Shown here one piece after another: positions 60,438-64,000 of a DNA stretch of 64,000 nucleotides. The notes under the pieces were generated by a model that saw nothing but the letters and a program-made list of their open reading frames with translations, had not been told where the DNA came from and did no database searches. The position numbers and the translations under genes are program-made. This DNA comes from Gammaproteobacteria bacterium. Its GTDB lineage: Bacteria > Pseudomonadota > Gammaproteobacteria > Pseudomonadales > Azotimanducaceae. Numbering within the stretch: position 1 is the first letter of the stretch; every line of letters begins with the position of its first letter. The stretch spans positions 124,001 to 188,000 of the forward strand of contig VXNY01000028.1 of NCBI GenBank assembly GCA_009840305.1, read 5' to 3'.

Positions 60438-61613
60438 TTGCGTCTAAATAGATTCTTGCGTCTGAGCGTGCGTATATTGCTCCCGATTGTGATTCTCGGT
60501 GTAGGCATTCTCGGTTTTCTTTCGCTGCGCGCAATCAAACCAGAGTTGCAAACCACGATTGAAGAACCTCCCGCACACTTGGTCGCCGTTCTGGTCGCAC
60601 AGAAACAGCAGGTAAGGTTTGAATTGACTTCACAAGGAACGGTGAGACCGAAGACTTCAACCAGTCTTGTGTCCGAAGTAGCCGGGCGGGTGTCAGAAGT
60701 TTCGCCGAAATTTGTTTCGGGTGGTTTTTTTGAAGCGGAAGAAACACTGGTAAACATAGATCCGAGAAACTACGAAACCACACTCAAACGAGCCGAACTA
60801 GCCCTAGCTCGTGCTCGAGTGCGAGTGGATACCGAGCGTGCTCTTTCAGGCTATGCACAGAAAGATTGGGAAAAGTTCATTGCAGACAATGATTCATCCA
60901 CCAGTCCGACCGAACTGACGTTGCGAAGACCACAACTCGCAGAAGTGTTAGCTGAATTTAGCGTGGCTGAAGCAGAGATGAAACAAGCACAGGACGATCT
61001 CGTTCGCACTAAAGTGAATGCACCCTACCGTGGTCTCATTTTGGAAAAGAATGTAGACGTAGGACAATATGTCGGGGTGGGAACGCCACTTGCAAGTACC
61101 GTTGGTGTAGACTTCGCCGAAGTGCGGTTACCAATTTCCTTAAACGATTTGGAGTATCTCACACTTCCGGAACGAGCGGGTAGTTCACCGATCAGTGTGC
61201 AGTTGCATGCGACAGTGGGCGGAACAGTGTCCATTTGGGACGCGAAGATCGTGCGGACGGAAGGTGTGGTCGATACTCAATCGAGAGTCATTCACGCAGT
61301 CGCGGAAGTTTCGGATCCGTACGACTTTGCTGGTGTCGGTAGAGAATTGCTGCGTTTTGGTACGTTTGTTCACGCAACAATTCAGGGCGATGACGCAGGC
61401 GAAATGTTTGTAATTCCGCGGCACGCGGTCTATCCGGGATCGCAAGTATGGATTGTTGACTCGGATGACACCATTACGCCGCGCGCGGTAACTGTAGTTC
61501 GGTTTGACGACGACTACGCATATATCAGCGAAGGTTTGGAAAATGGGGATGTCTACTGTGTTACTCCAATTGATCGTCCGTTACCTGGCATGAAGGTAAA
61601 GATCAGTGGTTAG
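60438..61613 (+). CDS. RND efflux periplasmic adaptor subunit
   Basis: A 391-residue membrane fusion protein. One N-terminal membrane anchor (about 7-28, LSVRILLPIVILGVGILGFL) is followed by a biotinyl-lipoyl-like half (FELTSQGTVRPKTSTSLVSE, EVAGRVSEVSPKFVSGGFF), a short helical hairpin (about 110-185), then the returning lipoyl half (VNAPYRGLILEKNVDVGQYV) and beta-barrel domains. The start is TTG 60438 with GAGGG 7 nt before it. The RND permease starts inside its last codons. It bridges the pump to an outer-membrane channel; no TolC-like gene is in the window. Confidence 0.9.
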   Translation: MRLNRFLRLSVRILLPIVILGVGILGFLSLRAIKPELQTTIEEPPAHLVAVLVAQKQQVRFELTSQGTVRPKTSTSLVSEVAGRVSEVSPKFVSGGFFEAEETLVNIDPRNYETTLKRAELALARARVRVDTERALSGYAQKDWEKFIADNDSSTSPTELTLRRPQLAEVLAEFSVAEAEMKQAQDDLVRTKVNAPYRGLILEKNVDVGQYVGVGTPLASTVGVDFAEVRLPISLNDLEYLTLPERAGSSPISVQLHATVGGTVSIWDAKIVRTEGVVDTQSRVIHAVAEVSDPYDFAGVGRELLRFGTFVHATIQGDDAGEMFVIPRHAVYPGSQVWIVDSDDTITPRAVTVVRFDDDYAYISEGLENGDVYCVTPIDRPLPGMKVKISG

Positions 61614-64000
61614 TGATGGTCATGATGACTCCGACGAGGGTCTACAGAACCAACAGCTACCTGTAACTAAAGAGCAATCGAATTTGCCAGTCGATACGGC
61701 GGATTCGGATTCAACGACCTATCTAGTTCGACCTTCTGAGGGCATCATTGGTTGGTTCGCCCGTAATCATGTTGCTGCGAATCTTCTAATGATCGCTATT
61801 CTTGGAGCGGGCGTGTATATGTTGTTTACGGGCATGCAAAAAGAAACTATGCCAACGTGGTCCTTTGGACAGATATCTATTTATGTTCCGTTTCGCGGCG
61901 CGAGTCCAGAAGAGGTGGAAGAAGGCATCCTCTACAAAGTCGAGGAAGCGGTTCGCTCGGTCGAGGGGGTGGGTAACGTGGCATCGGAAGCTTACGAAGG
62001 AGCGGGCAGAGTTTTCGTCGAAGTTGTTAGTAGCTACGAGATTGATGCAGTGATCGACGAAGTGAAGCTCGTCGTGGACTCTATTTCGAATTTACCTAGT
62101 GACTCTGAACGCCCGATAATTCGAGAGAGAGAAGGCTTCCGGTCTGGAGCGTTGTATGTTCAGATTTACGGGGAATTAGATTTTTTCACACTACAAGACA
62201 TCGCAGCAGACATCCGAAACGAAATATTGGAACTACCGGAAGTATCTCAAGCCTCCATTCAGGGTGCTCGTTCTTCCGAAATCAGCATTGAAATTCCAGA
62301 AGAGAACTTGAGAAAGTATGAGTTGACGCTCAGCCAAGTAGCCCAATTGATTCGACTCTGGTCAGTTGATTTAGCGGGTGGTGGTATTAGAACAGAGGGC
62401 GGGTATGTGCGCGTCCGAGCGACTGGACAAGCAAATACTGCTGAGGATTACGAAGATATTGTGCTACTCACTCGGCCGGATGGCAGCGTTCTCAAATTAC
62501 GGGACATCGGTACGGTTGTCGACAACTACTCAGAGACCGATTTTTGGTCTTTTTTTAACGGCCAACCAACAATCGGTATTTCAGTCGATGCCAGAGATGG
62601 TGAAGATGTATTGGCAATTTCCAAAGCCGTTCGGGAGTATGTTGATCAGCGGAAACAGACTTTGCCTCCTTCGGTGCAACTTGACTACTTCGGTGATTCC
62701 ACTCACTACCTCAATGACCGACTGAACATGATGTTGAAGAACATCATGTTCGGTGCAATACTGGTGTTCATTCTCTTAGGACTATTTCTTCACTTACGCA
62801 TCGCATTTTGGGTGTGCGTCGGTTTACCTGTTGCTTTTATGGGTGCTCTGTTCGTCCTTCCTTTAGTCGGTGTAACACTGAACCTTGTCAGCTTATTTGG
62901 GTTCATACTGGTGATTGGGGTGGTCGTCGATGATGCGATCATAATCGCCGAGAGTGCTTACGCAGAAACCGAACGTCGCGGTTATAACGTCGATAGCATT
63001 ATTCGTGGAGCACGTCGAGTTGCAGTTCCTGCAACGTTTGGTGTTCTCACAACTGTAGCGGCGTTTACGCCAATGTTATTTGCTCAAGGCGGAGTCACGG
63101 TGTTTTTCCAGTCGATCGGCTGGGTCGTCATTATGTGTCTGTTGTTTTCGTTAGTCGAATCGAAACTCATCCTTCCCTCGCACATGGCTCTCATGCAATC
63201 CTCTCGCGGAAAACGGCGCGGGGTCGCGGACTATACGAATCATCTCTTAAAACGATTCAGTAAGGACGTGTATATTCCTTCGTTAAGGCTATTGCTCCGG
63301 AATCGCTACGCCACAATGTGCGCATTTCTTGCACTTCTCCTACTCACGGTCGGTTTTTACTTGAGCCCTTTTTTAAAGAAGAGTTTCTTTCCTGAGTTTG
63401 AGAATGACTTTGTTTTTGTTAATGTGGCCATCATGGAAGGATTGAGCGACGAGTACATCGTAAACGTAACTGAGTCAATCATGACAGCAATGCATGCGAC
63501 GAACGACGAAATTGTGGCTGAAACAGGTGCAAGAGAAAAACCGATTCAACATGTGTTTGCTTTCATTGCAGACGATACATCGGCAAGACTGACCGCAGAG
63601 CTAGCAAAACCAGAAAACAGGACACTGCGACCTACCGACATAGCAAGTCGCTGGCGCGCGAAAGTAGGGAATATCGCTGGCACCACGGAGTTGCAATTTT
63701 CAGCAGAACAACGCTTTCATAGTGGAGCTCCCTTAGAGTTTGATTTAACTGGGAAGAACTTTGATGCGCTTGACGCGGCTGCGGAGGAACTCGCGCAGAA
63801 ATTGGCTGAATATGACGGAGTGTACGAAATTCGCACGCCGATTGGCACCGGCCCCGACGAGATCAAACTTGAAGTCAAACCCGACGGTAAGGCAACCGGT
63901 TTAACACTGAGTAGCCTAGCAATGCAAGTGCGTGAAGCTTTTTTTGGAATCGAAGCTCAACGCATACAACGCGGTGAAAGTGAATATCGCGTTATTGTGC
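61606..64000 (+). CDS. RND efflux transporter permease, 3' end outside window
   Basis: AcrB/MexB-superfamily proton-driven pump, at least 798 residues and still open at the right edge. GTG 61606 overlaps the adaptor's end by 8 nt and has AAGG 9 nt upstream. A hydrophilic lead of about 47 residues (unusually long) precedes the first helix (WFARNHVAANLLMIAIL). ETMPTWSFGQISIYVPFRGA and EEVEEGILYKVEEAVRSVEG open the porter domain. The proton-relay pair is in VIGVVVDDAIIIAESAY. The second half begins near LLRNRYATMCAFLALLLL. The sequence fits the group of pumps of unknown substrate annotated as hydrophobe/amphiphile or AcrB-like; substrate cannot be told. Confidence 0.92.
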   Translation, partial: MVSDGHDDSDEGLQNQQLPVTKEQSNLPVDTADSDSTTYLVRPSEGIIGWFARNHVAANLLMIAILGAGVYMLFTGMQKETMPTWSFGQISIYVPFRGASPEEVEEGILYKVEEAVRSVEGVGNVASEAYEGAGRVFVEVVSSYEIDAVIDEVKLVVDSISNLPSDSERPIIREREGFRSGALYVQIYGELDFFTLQDIAADIRNEILELPEVSQASIQGARSSEISIEIPEENLRKYELTLSQVAQLIRLWSVDLAGGGIRTEGGYVRVRATGQANTAEDYEDIVLLTRPDGSVLKLRDIGTVVDNYSETDFWSFFNGQPTIGISVDARDGEDVLAISKAVREYVDQRKQTLPPSVQLDYFGDSTHYLNDRLNMMLKNIMFGAILVFILLGLFLHLRIAFWVCVGLPVAFMGALFVLPLVGVTLNLVSLFGFILVIGVVVDDAIIIAESAYAETERRGYNVDSIIRGARRVAVPATFGVLTTVAAFTPMLFAQGGVTVFFQSIGWVVIMCLLFSLVESKLILPSHMALMQSSRGKRRGVADYTNHLLKRFSKDVYIPSLRLLLRNRYATMCAFLALLLLTVGFYLSPFLKKSFFPEFENDFVFVNVAIMEGLSDEYIVNVTESIMTAMHATNDEIVAETGAREKPIQHVFAFIADDTSARLTAELAKPENRTLRPTDIASRWRAKVGNIAGTTELQFSAEQRFHSGAPLEFDLTGKNFDALDAAAEELAQKLAEYDGVYEIRTPIGTGPDEIKLEVKPDGKATGLTLSSLAMQVREAFFGIEAQRIQRGESEYRVIV

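Noticed and set aside
1-64000. CRISPR arrays, insertion sequences, integrases or attachment sites
   Set aside because: No regularly spaced short repeats, transposase or recombinase motifs were seen on either strand; the only long repeats are the paralogue block and the PDZ duplication.

Overview
The window reads as chromosomal DNA of a gammaproteobacterium that is not a close relative of the enterics. Several blocks keep the gammaproteobacterial order: mutY-yggX, gpmI-envC next to yibN-secB-trmL, ubiE-ubiJ-ubiB-tatABC, ftsN-hslV-hslU, and ppx facing ppk. Base composition is moderate and even by eye, GTG and TTG starts are frequent, and many genes have weak ribosome binding sites. I found no rRNA, tRNA, insertion sequence, phage, CRISPR or integrase. 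Both ends cut through genes: pckA on the left and an RND efflux permease on the right.

Layout: (1) 1-6142, plus strand: pckA (5' end missing), gshA, acpH, dsbB and a YheS-type ABC-F ATPase. (2) 6136-12362, minus strand: an ECF sigma factor, an overlapping membrane-anchored putative anti-sigma factor, and four exported PDZ-domain proteins, one with an internal duplication. This looks like one operon and a candidate envelope-stress module. (3) 12696-15308, divergent: a membrane sensor, SpoIIE-type phosphatase and STAS domain in one protein, behind two palindromes. (4) 15504-20044: methyltransferase, small membrane protein, yggX, mutY, an unknown protein and an APC-like transporter. (5) 20637-27300: three tandem paralogues, each with a signal peptide, two retropepsin-like lobes, a TPR-like helical region and a TlpA-type thioredoxin domain with WCGPC. 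Copies 2 and 3 share an apparently identical 1.6 kb block and a similar structured leader; each copy ends in a terminator.

(6) 27417-34691: envC, gpmI, yibN, secB, trmL, a TusA-like protein with a PP-loop sulfur-transfer ATPase, dtd and tatCBA. (7) 34954-40759, minus strand: ubiquinone genes ubiB, ubiJ and ubiE, a DUF971 gene, the HslUV protease and ftsN. (8) 41195-50948: penicillin-binding protein 1A, an AIM24-like protein, an M48 metalloprotease, rpmE, priA, a lipoprotein and mdh. (9) 51106-64000: a beta-barrel protein, two peptide-transporter ATPases without their permeases, an exported nuclease-like protein, ppx/ppk, a small membrane protein, an Smr endonuclease and an RND efflux pair.

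Most of the window is housekeeping. The two accessory stretches, sigma-PDZ plus the divergent phosphatase (6.1-15.3 kb) and the retropepsin-TPR-TlpA triplet (20.6-27.3 kb), both encode exported proteins with envelope-protein handling folds (PDZ, thioredoxin, protease-like) and are the best candidates for undescribed biology. A third candidate is the TusA/PP-loop pair at 31.6-32.9 kb. All functions are read from motifs and context; no database search was run.
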